From assembly GCA_900541835.1 (NCBI GenBank), contig UQLL01000009.1:7974-71973 (forward strand): 64,000 nt of DNA. Reading direction: 5' to 3'. Source of the DNA: an uncultured Porphyromonadaceae bacterium. GTDB taxonomy: Bacteria; Bacteroidota; Bacteroidia; Bacteroidales; Muribaculaceae. Made by a program: the position numbers and the translations under genes. Below the pieces are notes generated by a model that ran no database searches, was not told the origin of the DNA, and saw only the letters and a program-made list of their open reading frames with translations. Below, piece by piece: positions 16,799 to 26,631 of the stretch; the first letter of the stretch is position 1; the number at the start of each line of letters is the position of its first letter.

Positions 16799-18331
16799 AT
16801 GGTATTTTCCGATCTCTTCTTCCTGTTCGTCTTCATCCCGGCATTCGCCATCCTGTACCTGCTGGCGGGCTGGGTAGATAAGAAGCTGCTGTTCCGGCCC
16901 GACAAGCTCTGCTACGTGGCCGACGACGAAGACTACGGCATCGAGGAGCAAGGCTCCTCACAAGCCGACGCACGGCGAGGCGACAGGCCCGGCTTCGCGG
17001 CCCGAAACTTCGCGCTGGTAATCTTCTCGCTCCTCTTCTACGCCTGGGGCGAGCCAGTCTACATCCTGCTCATGCTCTTCTGCGTTGTCGTCAACTACTT
17101 CGCGGGCCTGGGCATCGCCGCCTCCGAACGCTACCGCAAGCTCGCGCTGACAGTGGGCCTGGCGCTCAACCTCTGCCTGCTCGGCACTTTCAAGTACCTG
17201 GGCTTCTTCGGAGAGATACTCGGCTCCCTCGGCCTGAACGTCAACGTGCCCAGGCTGGCGCTCCCCATCGGCATCAGCTTCTACATATTCCAGTCCATCT
17301 CCTACCTGGTGGACGTCTACCGGCGCGAGAGCCCGGCGCAACGCCACTTCATGGACCTGCTGCTGTACATCGCCATGTTCCCGCAGCTCATCGCCGGTCC
17401 CATCGTGCGCTACGGCACGGTGGCACACGAACTCCACGACCGACACGTCTCTGCCGCCGACATGGCCGACGGAATATACCGCTTCCTGCTCGGCCTGGGC
17501 AAGAAGGTGATCCTGGCCAACATGCTCTCCGAGATCTCGACCATGTTCCTGGCCGACAGCATCAGCGAGCTCTCCGTGTGGGGCGCCTGGATAGGCATCA
17601 TCGCCTTCACCCTGCAGATCTACTTCGACTTCTCCGGCTACTCGGACATGGCCATCGGCCTGGGCCGCTGCATGGGCTTCCACTTCCCCGAGAACTTCTC
17701 GCACCCCTACTGCTGCACCACCATTACCGACTTCTGGCGCCGCTGGCATATGTCGCTGGGCTCCTTCTTCCGCGACTACGCCTACATCCCCCTGGGCGGC
17801 AACCGCCGCCACCAGGCCCTCAACATCTTCACCGTCTGGTTCCTGACCGGAATGTGGCACGGCGCATCGTGGAACTTCATCATCTGGGGCCTCTACTTCG
17901 GCCTCATCCTCTCCATAGAGAAGGTGACGCTCATCAAGTGGCAGAAGCACATCCCCGGCGTGCTGCTGCGCCTCTATGCCCTGTTCATAGTGGTAGTGGG
18001 CTGGGGCATCTTCTACTTCGACAACTTCGACCACATGAAGCTGTGGTTCTCCTCCGCCACAGGGCAGAAGAGCCTGGAGTTCGGCTTCCAGGAGCTGACG
18101 TCGCTGACCGACAACTTCTGGCTGTGGGTAGCTGCCATCCTCTTCTGCCTGCCGCTGCGAGCCTGGATCGAGCGCGGCGCCGAGAGGCTCAGCTGCCGCG
18201 TTGCCGGAACCGGCGGCGCCGCCGGAGTCATGTCCGTAGGACGCGCCGCCGTCAGCATCATCCTCCTCGCCCTGTGCGTCGCACTGCTCGTCGGCGCCAC
18301 AAACAACGCATTCATCTACACACGGTTCTAA
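16799..18331 (+). CDS. MBOAT family O-acyltransferase (AlgI/PatA-like)
   Basis: 510 aa with about 10-12 membrane helices. Family hallmarks are PIGISFYIFQSISYLVDVYRR near 160, MFPQLIAGPIVRYG near 198, and FWRRWHMSLGSFFRDYAYIPLGG near 310. GMWHGASWNFIIWG near 350 contains the conserved catalytic His. AlgI/PatA proteins pass acyl groups across the inner membrane for polysaccharide or peptidoglycan O-acetylation. The next gene, 3 nt downstream, encodes the DHHW partner, as in AlgI-AlgJ pairs. The glycan modified is unknown. Confidence 0.92.
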   Translation: MVFSDLFFLFVFIPAFAILYLLAGWVDKKLLFRPDKLCYVADDEDYGIEEQGSSQADARRGDRPGFAARNFALVIFSLLFYAWGEPVYILLMLFCVVVNYFAGLGIAASERYRKLALTVGLALNLCLLGTFKYLGFFGEILGSLGLNVNVPRLALPIGISFYIFQSISYLVDVYRRESPAQRHFMDLLLYIAMFPQLIAGPIVRYGTVAHELHDRHVSAADMADGIYRFLLGLGKKVILANMLSEISTMFLADSISELSVWGAWIGIIAFTLQIYFDFSGYSDMAIGLGRCMGFHFPENFSHPYCCTTITDFWRRWHMSLGSFFRDYAYIPLGGNRRHQALNIFTVWFLTGMWHGASWNFIIWGLYFGLILSIEKVTLIKWQKHIPGVLLRLYALFIVVVGWGIFYFDNFDHMKLWFSSATGQKSLEFGFQELTSLTDNFWLWVAAILFCLPLRAWIERGAERLSCRVAGTGGAAGVMSVGRAAVSIILLALCVALLVGATNNAFIYTRF

Positions 18332-18334
18332 GTC

Positions 18335-19813
18335 ATGCACAACAAGATATACATCACGATAGTGGTAGTGGTCTACACCGTAGTCGCCACCGTGTTCCTG
18401 GTCTTTCCCCGCAGCACCTACTCGGAGCTTGAGAAGCGGGAGCTGGCACAGATGCCCGAATTCAGCACCTCCAAGCTGCGCGACAACAGCTATCCCAAGG
18501 AGCTGGCGGCATGGTTCAGCGACTCCGAGCCGTACCGCGACCAGCTCATGGCCACCTCCATGTGGGTGCGCGACAAGCTCCGCCTGAGCCTTGGCGACGA
18601 CGAGGCCATCTCCTTCCACGCCTCCGACAGCGGCTCCGACGAGCCCGCTCCGCCCCCCGCCGATGCCGACGCCGCCGAAATCGCCGCCTACCAGAACCGC
18701 ATAAACGCCGACGCCAACGCCAAGATAGCCAACAAGGGCATAATCGTCGTGGGCAAGGCTCCCGTGGCCCGCGCCCTCATGGCATACGGCGGCAAGAAGG
18801 GCGGAGAGAAGACCGCCGAGGCCCTCAACCGCTACCACTCCGAACTGGGCGTGAACGTCTACGCCATGGTCATCCCCCTGGCCACCGAGTTCTACCTGCC
18901 CGACAAGGCCAGGGGCGCCTCCAGCCCCCAGCTGCCCACCATACAGAACATCTACGCGCACCTCGCCCCGGGCGTCAAGGGCGTCAACGCATACTCCGCC
19001 CTGGCCAGCCACGTCGGCGAAGACATCTACCTGCGCACCGACCACCACTGGGCACCGCTGGGCGCATACTATGCCGCCGAACAGCTTGCCAAGAGCGCCG
19101 GCGTCCCCTTCAAGCCCCTCAGCAGCTACGAGCGCAAGGTGGTGCACGGATTCGTCGGCTCCATGTACGGATACTCCAAGGACATCGCCATCAAGAACTC
19201 CCCCGAGGACTTCGTCTACCACACCCCTAAGGGCCTCAACTACGTCACCACATACATCAACTACAAGGTCAACGGCGACTACCGCGTCACCAGCGAGTCC
19301 AAGCCCCAGACCGGCCAGTACTTCTACCACTACAAGGACGGCAGCTCGGGCGCCTACTGCACCTTCATGGGCTCCGACATGAAGATAACCCAGGTAAAGA
19401 CCGGATCGCACACGGGCCGCAAGCTGATGATAATAAAGGATTCATACGGCAACGCAGTGCCCGGGTACATGTTCTACTCCTTCGACGAGGTGCACGTCGT
19501 CGACTTCCGCTACTTCAACAAGAACATGCGCAAGTACGTCCGCGACCACGGCATCACCGACATCTGCCTTGTGGTGAACATCTACAACGCCTACTCGCCA
19601 CGCACGGGCCAGAAACTGCTCCAGTACCTGGGCCAGGGCGACGGCACCCTGGCGGCCCCAACCCCGGCCAAGCCGACCCACGAGCAGGCTTCCAAGCCTT
19701 CGGCTCAGGAGCATAAGAAGAGCCAGGCGGCACAGACGCGCAAGAAGCCGGAGCCGGAATCGGAATCGGAACAGGCTCAGGCCAACTCCGAACCCGCCAT
19801 CACCGAGCCGTAA
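18335..19813 (+). CDS. DHHW family protein (AlgJ/AlgX-like acyltransfer partner of MBOAT)
   Basis: 492 aa. One N-terminal membrane helix (about 7-27), then a periplasmic SGNH-like domain with the family signature RTDHHWAPLGAYYAAEQLA near residue 231. A later GRKLMIIKDSYGNAVPGYM near 365 carries the Ser-containing strand. The C-terminal ~50 residues are low-complexity (Lys, Glu, Ser, Ala). It pairs with the MBOAT gene 3 nt upstream to complete an acyl-transfer module with the SGNH hydrolase. A TPR/AraC regulator follows after 8 nt. Confidence 0.88.
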   Translation: MHNKIYITIVVVVYTVVATVFLVFPRSTYSELEKRELAQMPEFSTSKLRDNSYPKELAAWFSDSEPYRDQLMATSMWVRDKLRLSLGDDEAISFHASDSGSDEPAPPPADADAAEIAAYQNRINADANAKIANKGIIVVGKAPVARALMAYGGKKGGEKTAEALNRYHSELGVNVYAMVIPLATEFYLPDKARGASSPQLPTIQNIYAHLAPGVKGVNAYSALASHVGEDIYLRTDHHWAPLGAYYAAEQLAKSAGVPFKPLSSYERKVVHGFVGSMYGYSKDIAIKNSPEDFVYHTPKGLNYVTTYINYKVNGDYRVTSESKPQTGQYFYHYKDGSSGAYCTFMGSDMKITQVKTGSHTGRKLMIIKDSYGNAVPGYMFYSFDEVHVVDFRYFNKNMRKYVRDHGITDICLVVNIYNAYSPRTGQKLLQYLGQGDGTLAAPTPAKPTHEQASKPSAQEHKKSQAAQTRKKPEPESESEQAQANSEPAITEP

Positions 19814-19821
19814 TACCCTTG

Positions 19822-21486
19822 ATGATGAAGACATTAGGCCTCGTAGTTTTACTTACGGTCTTATGGGCCGCCGCTCCGTGTGCCCGTGCCTCGGAGCAGA
19901 TGCGCGCCACCCTCGACCGGGGGCTTGCCCTGTGCGACAGCCTGGAGTACAAAGAGGCCCTCAACTATCTGCGTCCGTTGGCTCAGCAGTATCCTGCGGC
20001 GCGCAACAAAGAGGAGAAGGCACTCTGTCTTGAAGCACTGTACGGATGCATCGACGCCAATATCCACATGTCGAACTTCATGGCGGCCTACGACGACATA
20101 CTCACGGCGCAGGACATCGTGGACTGCGACGGGCTGTCGGCCACCAAGCTACATCTGAATCTCGGCCGCCTCTACATAGTGCTGACGGTGCATATCGACA
20201 AGCGCAACTTTGCGGAAAGGGCGCTCGACCACAGTCGGCGCGGATTCTATTCAGCCATCCGAGAAGGGGATGCGCGCAGCATCATGTATACGTTCAGCGA
20301 CATGGTGACCGAGTGCCTGATACTTGCAGATTTCAGCAAGATAGAAAAGGAGTATGCGGCCATGCGCCGCTTGCAGCCACACGGCCCGGAATGGATGTAC
20401 AGCTATGCCATGAAGACATACGAGGCCCACAAGGCATACGTGGCCAAGGACTATGCCACGGCCCGCAGACTCTACGGCGAGATTCTCGCCCTGCTGCCCG
20501 TGAACCGGTCGACGGTGCGCATGCGGCTTAATAAAATCAAGGATATGGCGCTGCTGAACCTGACCCAGCACCGGCCCGACGACGTGCTTGCAGCCATGCC
20601 CGATGCTCTGCGGCAGGCCATGCGCTCGCGGCAGGACGACATACGGTTCAATATCTACAATCTGCTCATCATGGCCTACGAGCAGAAGGGGGACTCGCTG
20701 CAGCAGCGCAAATACTCCACCATGGCGGTTCAGCTGAAGGATTCAATGCGGTCGGCCACTATAGCCGACGACCTGAGCCAGCTGGAGTTCTTCCGCGAGA
20801 GGCGCACGCTGACCAATCAGCTGGCCACGGCTTCCATGCGGCAGAAGATATGGCTCTGGAGCTTTGTGGCGGCCCTACTGGTGATTATCGCCGTGGCCGG
20901 AGTGGCGCTGGTGCTACGCTCGAAGAACCGCGCCCTGCGCCGACATGCGGCACGCATATACAGCCAGCTTTGCGAAAAGTACGTGCAGACGCCAGACAGC
21001 AAATCCACCACCCCAGCAACCGGAGAGACTACAGCCGAAACATCCTTGCCGGACGAAACTGAAGCCGAAGATACCGACACTCAGAACAAATATGAAGGCT
21101 CAACTCTGACCGAGGCCGACAAGCGGCAGATTGCCGAGACCATAGACCGAGTGATGAAGACCGACATCATCTTCTCGGCCGACCTGACGCTCAGGAATTT
21201 TGCAGCCGAGGTGGGGAGGCACCCGAAAGCCGTATCGCAGGTGATACACGAGCTCAAGGGCTGCAACTTCTCCACCCTCATCAACCGAGCCCGCATAGTT
21301 GAGGTGATGCGCCGGATGGAATCGGCCGATTATGCCCATCTCTCCACCGAGGCCATCGGAGAGTCGGTGGGTTTCGCCTCGCGCAACACATTCGGAATGA
21401 ATTTCAAGAAGTTCACGGGACTAAGCCTGCGCGAATACCGTAAGGCAGCCAAAGATGTAAAACAGCAGAAGCCAGAACAAGCCTGA
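19822..21486 (+). CDS. Membrane-anchored AraC-type regulator with periplasmic TPR sensor region
   Basis: 554 aa. A signal anchor or peptide (MMKTLGLVVLLTVLWAAAP) is followed by about 300 residues of helical TPR-like repeats (e.g. LYKEALNYLRPLAQQYP-type pairs). A membrane helix IWLWSFVAALLVIIAVAGVALVL (about 340-365) leads to a C-terminal cytoplasmic AraC/HTH_18 DNA-binding domain (about 450-545: LTLRNFAAEVGRHPKAVSQV and IGESVGFASRNTFGMNFKKF). This resembles one-component envelope-sensing regulators of Bacteroidetes. I use the ATG at 19822; a TTG one codon earlier is also open. Last gene of the operon; a terminator follows at 21518. Ligand unknown. Confidence 0.85.
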   Translation: MMKTLGLVVLLTVLWAAAPCARASEQMRATLDRGLALCDSLEYKEALNYLRPLAQQYPAARNKEEKALCLEALYGCIDANIHMSNFMAAYDDILTAQDIVDCDGLSATKLHLNLGRLYIVLTVHIDKRNFAERALDHSRRGFYSAIREGDARSIMYTFSDMVTECLILADFSKIEKEYAAMRRLQPHGPEWMYSYAMKTYEAHKAYVAKDYATARRLYGEILALLPVNRSTVRMRLNKIKDMALLNLTQHRPDDVLAAMPDALRQAMRSRQDDIRFNIYNLLIMAYEQKGDSLQQRKYSTMAVQLKDSMRSATIADDLSQLEFFRERRTLTNQLATASMRQKIWLWSFVAALLVIIAVAGVALVLRSKNRALRRHAARIYSQLCEKYVQTPDSKSTTPATGETTAETSLPDETEAEDTDTQNKYEGSTLTEADKRQIAETIDRVMKTDIIFSADLTLRNFAAEVGRHPKAVSQVIHELKGCNFSTLINRARIVEVMRRMESADYAHLSTEAIGESVGFASRNTFGMNFKKFTGLSLREYRKAAKDVKQQKPEQA

Positions 21487-21517
21487 ATGACACTCTAAGG
21501 GTTCCTCCATGCGGAAT

Positions 21518-21547
21518 AATTGCCCAAATTCAAGAAGTTGGGCAATT
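21518..21547 (+). terminator. Terminator of the 13.7-21.5 kb operon
   Basis: 10-bp perfect stem (21518-21527 with 21538-21547) and 10-nt loop, 31 nt after the regulator stop, followed by a weakly T-rich stretch. Confidence 0.7.
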
Positions 21548-21582
21548 TAAGACCTGTTTTAGGGACTATCGGTCCACTTTTA

Positions 21583-21616
21583 TTGCAAACGGGAAATAGT
21601 AAATCTTTAACTTTGC
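21583..21616 (+). promoter_or_regulatory. Promoter of the 753-aa secreted protein gene
   Basis: TTG (21583-21585), 22-nt spacer, TAACTTTGC (21608-21616). The spacer is slightly long. About 79 nt of leader precede the ATG at 21696. Confidence 0.6.
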
Positions 21617-21695
21617 CACAACAAATCGTCATCGGTTTAACGGATTCCTGCCGAAGACGATATGCCAACAGCAAAGGAATCCCGGCTAATCTATC

Positions 21696-23957
21696 ATGAA
21701 GCAACGATTACGCTTATTTGCCGCGGCCGTGGCCGCAGCAGCGACGTTGACGACATGGGCTCAGCAACCGAAGCCCTTCTCGGAGACGAAAACAGTGAAT
21801 CCTCTGACACAAAAGGAAGAGGTGACGGCGGCCAAATATATCGTGCCGCAGCAACGCCTACAGCGTCCGGCGCCGGCCACAGACTCAGTGACGCTGACAA
21901 TGACATGGGAACTGTCGAAACAGGAAGTGACCGACAAAACCTTGCGTGCCATACACGTCATAGACATCCCCGCCTCCGTATGCCTCTACAGCGCCGGGGC
22001 CAACGAAATCAAGAAATTCACCGACAACCAAATGAGCATACGCCTGCCCAAGGGCAAGTATGCCCTGATGATGGTTTTCGACGGCAACTACCCTGATGTC
22101 GCCGACATCACCAAAGTGGACGCTCGCGACAATGTGGTCCTGAACAACGACACCACCATATCCTTCACTGGCGCCAACTGCTCCAAGAAGATCGAGTTGC
22201 GCCCGATACTGCCAGACGGCTCTGTACCCGCGCTTGCCAACGGCAGCAACTACACCGGCGCCAACGTGGAGTCGGGCAATGTACAGTCACTCACCTGCTA
22301 CCGTACAGCTACAGGCAAACTCATACCACTGTCATACATCATGTATGGCCTCTACTTCAACAACAGCAACATAGGCACCGACCGCACCCACGCAGGCGAC
22401 GTATTCGTCAATCCCGATGCAGGGACATCTTTCGGCCAGTTCGTGATGGGTTCCCTGACCCAGCTGGACATCAACACTGACAAAGCCGACACGATAAAGC
22501 CGGCGGTCATCTACTCCAGATACATCAATCTCGGCACTGACAAAGGCACTCTTACCCTGGAAGCATCCGACTACAAAAAGGTGAAGTTCCCGAAAGTGAA
22601 GGATTCCCTGCTGGAACCGGGGTCGGCCAATCCCCGGCCCAAGGTTCCCTGCGAAATGGAAGTTGTCACGGACCACACAGCCTTCTCGATGCTGAAATTC
22701 ATGTACAACATGGACGTAATGGCAAACATGGATTTCGACTCGCCGATAAAGTTCATGCTGCGTGTCAACAGACTGGAGACGAGCAACACCAAGCTCTTCA
22801 GCGTCAGCTCCGGGGCAGGCATCTATATGCCCCGCGCCTATGTGGGAGCCGACGGTGAGACCCACTTCCCGATAGCCGAAAATGTAGGTCAGGTGCTGAA
22901 CGTGATAATTTACGACGAGAATGACAATTGCGCCTATTCGTCGAATAATCATCCGATATTCGCCTACAGCACGGCCGATCAGAATGTGGAGTATGGCACC
23001 ACAGCCCCCTTCATGTCGCTGACAGCACGCACCAACGCCGTTTCCGGTCAGGACTTCGACACACCCATGGGCTTTATGATAGACCCCATCTGGACAGGCT
23101 GTTACGGCGAGACCCGCGACGTGGACCATTTCGCAATGAAGTTCGCGACCACCGCCGATGCCGACACTCTGTACAAGGATTATCAGTCCTTCCAGTTCGG
23201 CATCTCGGCCTGGGGCCAGGATATCGCCAACAAAGGGAAGCTCGTGACACTGCATTTCGACAATTCAAACTTTGCGGTCGACTCTATCAGGGGGCGTTCG
23301 CAGTCTGAGATTGCAATTACCTGCGGCATGCTTGACGTTTGCCCGCCTTCTCTGCAGATGCTGCAGATGCGCGACAAGAACAACAAAATCACCAACCGCT
23401 TTGAACACCTTGCCGACATTCAGCTCAACATGAGCGGCGGCGACTTCAACTATGTTCGAGGCACCAACCACTTCGCATACGCTCCGGCCACATGGAAAGT
23501 GGAGGTGGCACCCTGGAACAGCGAGTCCTGGACCGAGGTGAATGCCACCGAGATGCCCGAATATTTCCGCATGCCTTGCCACGGCGCCCTCTACCGTGTC
23601 TCCTTCGCCGGCAAGGAACTGAAGAGCAAAAGCGGCTGGTTCAAGCTGAGAGTGACCCTGACCGACGCCACCGGCAACTACAGCAAGCAGACCTTCGGCC
23701 CCGCCTTCTATGCCGAGGACGCCAAAAGCGGCGTGAGCATGACCGGTTCGGCAAACTTCGGCGTGACGGTGGACGGCGACATTATCTCCACCACCGACGG
23801 AAGCGAGGCTGCCATGGCAGTTTATGACACCAACGGCACGCTGCGTCTGAAAGTGACCGGCAGCACTGCTGACCTGTCGGAACTCGGAGCAGGCGTATAC
23901 ATCGTGACGGCCCGCAATGCCAACGGCACCGCCACCGCCAAATTCATGCGCAGATAA
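21696..23957 (+). CDS. Secreted protein of unknown function with sorting-domain-like C-terminus
   Basis: 753 aa, family not recognised. Signal peptide about 1-22 (MKQRLRLFAAAVAAAATLTTWAQ). The body is beta-rich with no catalytic motif I can name. Segments such as VCLYSAGANEIKKFTDNQMS suggest a surface-exposed domain. The last ~75 residues (from about SMTGSANFGVTVDG, ending YIVTARNANGTATAKFMRR) match the style of type IX-type C-terminal sorting domains. It follows the membrane-anchored TPR/AraC regulator gene and has its own promoter, so being that regulator's target is a reasonable guess but unproven. Confidence 0.75.
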   Translation: MKQRLRLFAAAVAAAATLTTWAQQPKPFSETKTVNPLTQKEEVTAAKYIVPQQRLQRPAPATDSVTLTMTWELSKQEVTDKTLRAIHVIDIPASVCLYSAGANEIKKFTDNQMSIRLPKGKYALMMVFDGNYPDVADITKVDARDNVVLNNDTTISFTGANCSKKIELRPILPDGSVPALANGSNYTGANVESGNVQSLTCYRTATGKLIPLSYIMYGLYFNNSNIGTDRTHAGDVFVNPDAGTSFGQFVMGSLTQLDINTDKADTIKPAVIYSRYINLGTDKGTLTLEASDYKKVKFPKVKDSLLEPGSANPRPKVPCEMEVVTDHTAFSMLKFMYNMDVMANMDFDSPIKFMLRVNRLETSNTKLFSVSSGAGIYMPRAYVGADGETHFPIAENVGQVLNVIIYDENDNCAYSSNNHPIFAYSTADQNVEYGTTAPFMSLTARTNAVSGQDFDTPMGFMIDPIWTGCYGETRDVDHFAMKFATTADADTLYKDYQSFQFGISAWGQDIANKGKLVTLHFDNSNFAVDSIRGRSQSEIAITCGMLDVCPPSLQMLQMRDKNNKITNRFEHLADIQLNMSGGDFNYVRGTNHFAYAPATWKVEVAPWNSESWTEVNATEMPEYFRMPCHGALYRVSFAGKELKSKSGWFKLRVTLTDATGNYSKQTFGPAFYAEDAKSGVSMTGSANFGVTVDGDIISTTDGSEAAMAVYDTNGTLRLKVTGSTADLSELGAGVYIVTARNANGTATAKFMRR

Positions 23958-23978
23958 AGAAATCGTTCATAATTTCCC

Positions 23979-24018
23979 GACCGCACCCCGACGCGACCAT
24001 AAGGCCCGGGGTGCGGTC
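23979..24018 (+). terminator. Terminator after the 753-aa secreted protein
   Basis: Perfect 12-bp stem (23979-23990 with 24007-24018) with a 16-nt loop, 21 nt after the stop. Confidence 0.75.
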
Positions 24019-24100
24019 CTTACGTGTCCGGACAGGTATGCGAGGAGTGGCCGCAAGGCAAAAATGAACCTTAAATATAATCATGTGTTAAAAAAATGAC

Positions 24101-24109
24101 TACCTTTGC
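24101..24109 (+). promoter_or_regulatory. -7 element for topA
   Basis: TACCTTTGC, leaving a leader of about 75 nt before the ATG at 24185. No clear -33 element. Confidence 0.6.
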
Positions 24110-24184
24110 GGGCGGAAAGTGAAAAGGGTCCCCGAAGAGTCGTATCCACAGGACCTGCCACCCCTTTATGGAACAACACACTCA

Positions 24185-26530
24185 ATGGCAAAGAACTTAG
24201 TGATAGTAGAGTCTCCGGGCAAGGTGAAGTCCCTGGAGAAGTTTCTGGGCAAGGACTACAAGGTGATGTCGTGCATCGGCCACGTGCGCGACCTGCCCAA
24301 GGGCAACTTCAGCCAGGACCTGACGGGAGACTTCGAGATAGAATACGAAGTGCCGGCCGAGAAGAAGCACCTGGTCAGCGAGCTGCGCAGCGAAGCCAGG
24401 AAGGCCGACATGGTATGGCTCGCCAGCGATGAAGACCGCGAGGGAGAGGCCATAGCCTGGCATCTATACCAAGTGCTCGACCTCACGCCAGACAAGACGC
24501 GGCGCATCGCCTTCCACGAAATCACCAAACCGGCCATTCTCGAGGCCATCGAGAATCCGCGCGACATCAACGTGGACCTGGTGGACGCCCAGCAGGCGCG
24601 CCGCGTGCTCGACCGCATCGTGGGCTTCGAGCTCAGCCCCGTGCTATGGCGCAAGATCAAGCCTGCCCTGAGCGCCGGGCGCGTGCAGAGCGTGGCCGTG
24701 CGCCTCGTCTGCGAGCGCGAGCGCGAGATACAGGCCTTCGTCGCAGAGCCCTACTACCGCGTCAGCGCCGTCTTCACAGTCGCAGGCCAGCCCATGCGGG
24801 CCATCCTCAACAGGCACCTGCCCGACCAGGCAGAGGCACGCCGCTTCCTCAAGACATGCGGCCAGTCCACATTCACCGTCGCCGACGTGCAGGTGGAGCC
24901 GACCAAGCGCTCCCCCAGGCCCCCCTTCACCACATCCACCCTGCAGCAGGAGGCCAACGCCCGACTCGGCTTTTCCGTGACGCAGACCATGATGCTCGCA
25001 CAGCGCCTCTACGAAGCCGGGCACATCACCTACATGCGTACCGACTCGCTCAACCTCTCCAGCCTCGCCATGGGCGCCATCGAAAAGCAGGTCCGGGCCG
25101 ATTTCGGCGACGAGTACGTGGAGCAGCGCCACTACCACACCCATTCCAAGGGAGCACAGGAGGCCCACGAGGCCATACGCCCCACATACATGGACAAGCG
25201 CAAGGTGCCCGGCACCGCACAGGAGCAACGCCTCTACGAACTCATATGGAAGCGCACCATGGCTTCGCAGATGGCCGACGCCCGCCTGGAAAAGACAAAC
25301 ATCGAAATCGGCATCTCCGACCGCCCCGAACACTTCAGGGCACAGGGAGAGACCGTGACCTTCCCCGGCTTCATGCAGGTCTGGAGCACCGACGGCAAGA
25401 TTTCCCTCAAGGGCGACCAGTCCCTGCTCCCGCCCCTGAAAGTCGGAGAGCCGCTGCAGCGCGACACCATCGCCGCCACCGAATCCTTCACCCAGCCCAA
25501 GCCCCGCTACGACGAAGGCCACCTCACCGGCAAGATGGAGGAGCTCGGCATCGGCCGCCCCTCCACCTACGCTTCCACCATCTCCACCATACAGCAGCGC
25601 GAGTACGTGCGCCGCGGCGACAGCGACGGCACACCCCGCGACTACACCGTGCTCACCCTCCCGGCACAGGGCGACATCACCGTCGAGACCCGCACCGAAA
25701 ACGTAGGCGCCACCAGGGGCAAGCTCGTGCCCACCGACATCGGAATGGTAGTCAACGACTTCCTCATGGAACACTTCCCCGACATCCTCGACTACAGCTT
25801 CACGGCCAAGGTGGAGAGCAAGTTCGACGAGATTGCCAAGGGAGAGCTCCCCTGGAAAGAGGAGATCAACGACTTCTACACCGGATTCCACCCGCACATC
25901 GACCGCATCAGCACCATGCGCATGGAGCACAAGGCCGGCGAGCGCCTGCTCGGCACCGACCCTGACAGCGGCAAGCCCGTAAGCGTCAAGATAGGCCGCT
26001 TCGGCCCGCTGGTGCAGATCGGCATAGCCGACGACGACGAGAAGCCCCGCTTCGCCTCGCTGCAGAAGAACCAAAGCATCGCCGACATAACGCTGGAAGA
26101 GGCGCTGAAGCTCTTCGAGCTGCCACGCACCCTGGGACAGAGCGAGGGACTGGCCGTCAAGGCCGCCATAGGCCGATTCGGCCCCTACGTGCAGCTCGGC
26201 AAGCTCTACGTCTCCATCCCCAAGGAGATGTCGCCGCACACCATCACCCTGGAGGAGGCCGAGGAACTCATACGCGCCAAGCGCGAGGCCGAAGCCAACA
26301 AGCTCATCCGCGACTTCGGCACCGAACTTCCCGGCACGCAAGTGCTCAATGGCCGCTTCGGCCCCTACATCGCCCATACCCCCGAGGGGGCGCGCCGCCC
26401 CGTCAACTACCGCATCCCCAAGGGCGAAGACCCCGCCACGCTAACCGCCGACCGCGTCCGCGAACTCATGACCGAGCAGGACGCCGCGCCCCGCAAGACC
26501 ACCCGCCGGCGCACCAGGGCCGCAAAATAA
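24185..26530 (+). CDS. topA: DNA topoisomerase I (type IA)
   Basis: 781 aa. Relaxes negative supercoils. TOPRIM domain at the N-terminus (NLVIVESPGKVKSLEKFLG, then ASDEDREGEAIAWHL with the acidic metal site near 85). LDRIVGFELSPVLWRKI follows, and the catalytic Tyr lies in ITYMRTDSLNLS near 285. Instead of zinc fingers, the C-terminus carries three GRFGP repeats (about 603, 658 and 722) and ends in a basic tail (RKTTRRRTRAAK), the usual Bacteroidetes form. I start at MAKNLVIVESPG. An in-frame GTG 66 nt upstream would add a non-conserved leader just after the -7 element. Confidence 0.96.
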   Translation: MAKNLVIVESPGKVKSLEKFLGKDYKVMSCIGHVRDLPKGNFSQDLTGDFEIEYEVPAEKKHLVSELRSEARKADMVWLASDEDREGEAIAWHLYQVLDLTPDKTRRIAFHEITKPAILEAIENPRDINVDLVDAQQARRVLDRIVGFELSPVLWRKIKPALSAGRVQSVAVRLVCEREREIQAFVAEPYYRVSAVFTVAGQPMRAILNRHLPDQAEARRFLKTCGQSTFTVADVQVEPTKRSPRPPFTTSTLQQEANARLGFSVTQTMMLAQRLYEAGHITYMRTDSLNLSSLAMGAIEKQVRADFGDEYVEQRHYHTHSKGAQEAHEAIRPTYMDKRKVPGTAQEQRLYELIWKRTMASQMADARLEKTNIEIGISDRPEHFRAQGETVTFPGFMQVWSTDGKISLKGDQSLLPPLKVGEPLQRDTIAATESFTQPKPRYDEGHLTGKMEELGIGRPSTYASTISTIQQREYVRRGDSDGTPRDYTVLTLPAQGDITVETRTENVGATRGKLVPTDIGMVVNDFLMEHFPDILDYSFTAKVESKFDEIAKGELPWKEEINDFYTGFHPHIDRISTMRMEHKAGERLLGTDPDSGKPVSVKIGRFGPLVQIGIADDDEKPRFASLQKNQSIADITLEEALKLFELPRTLGQSEGLAVKAAIGRFGPYVQLGKLYVSIPKEMSPHTITLEEAEELIRAKREAEANKLIRDFGTELPGTQVLNGRFGPYIAHTPEGARRPVNYRIPKGEDPATLTADRVRELMTEQDAAPRKTTRRRTRAAK

Positions 26531-26553
26531 AGTTAAAAGTTTAGTATTAAGAA

Positions 26554-26600
26554 TTAAGAGTCCAGCGACGCCGCTAAAAGAGGCGTCGCTGGACTCTTAA
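26554..26600. terminator. Strong bidirectional terminator between topA and the ABC permease gene
   Basis: Perfect 19-bp stem (26554-26572 with 26582-26600) with a 9-nt loop between convergent genes; T/A-rich on both sides. Confidence 0.85.
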
Positions 26601-26631
26601 CTCTTACCTGATTACATACTTTCGGTATATT

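Noticed and set aside
16958..19411. Minus-strand open frame of about 817 codons
   Set aside because: Antisense to the MBOAT and DHHW genes; composition (Gly, Val, Glu, His runs) is that of a shadow frame, with no domain.
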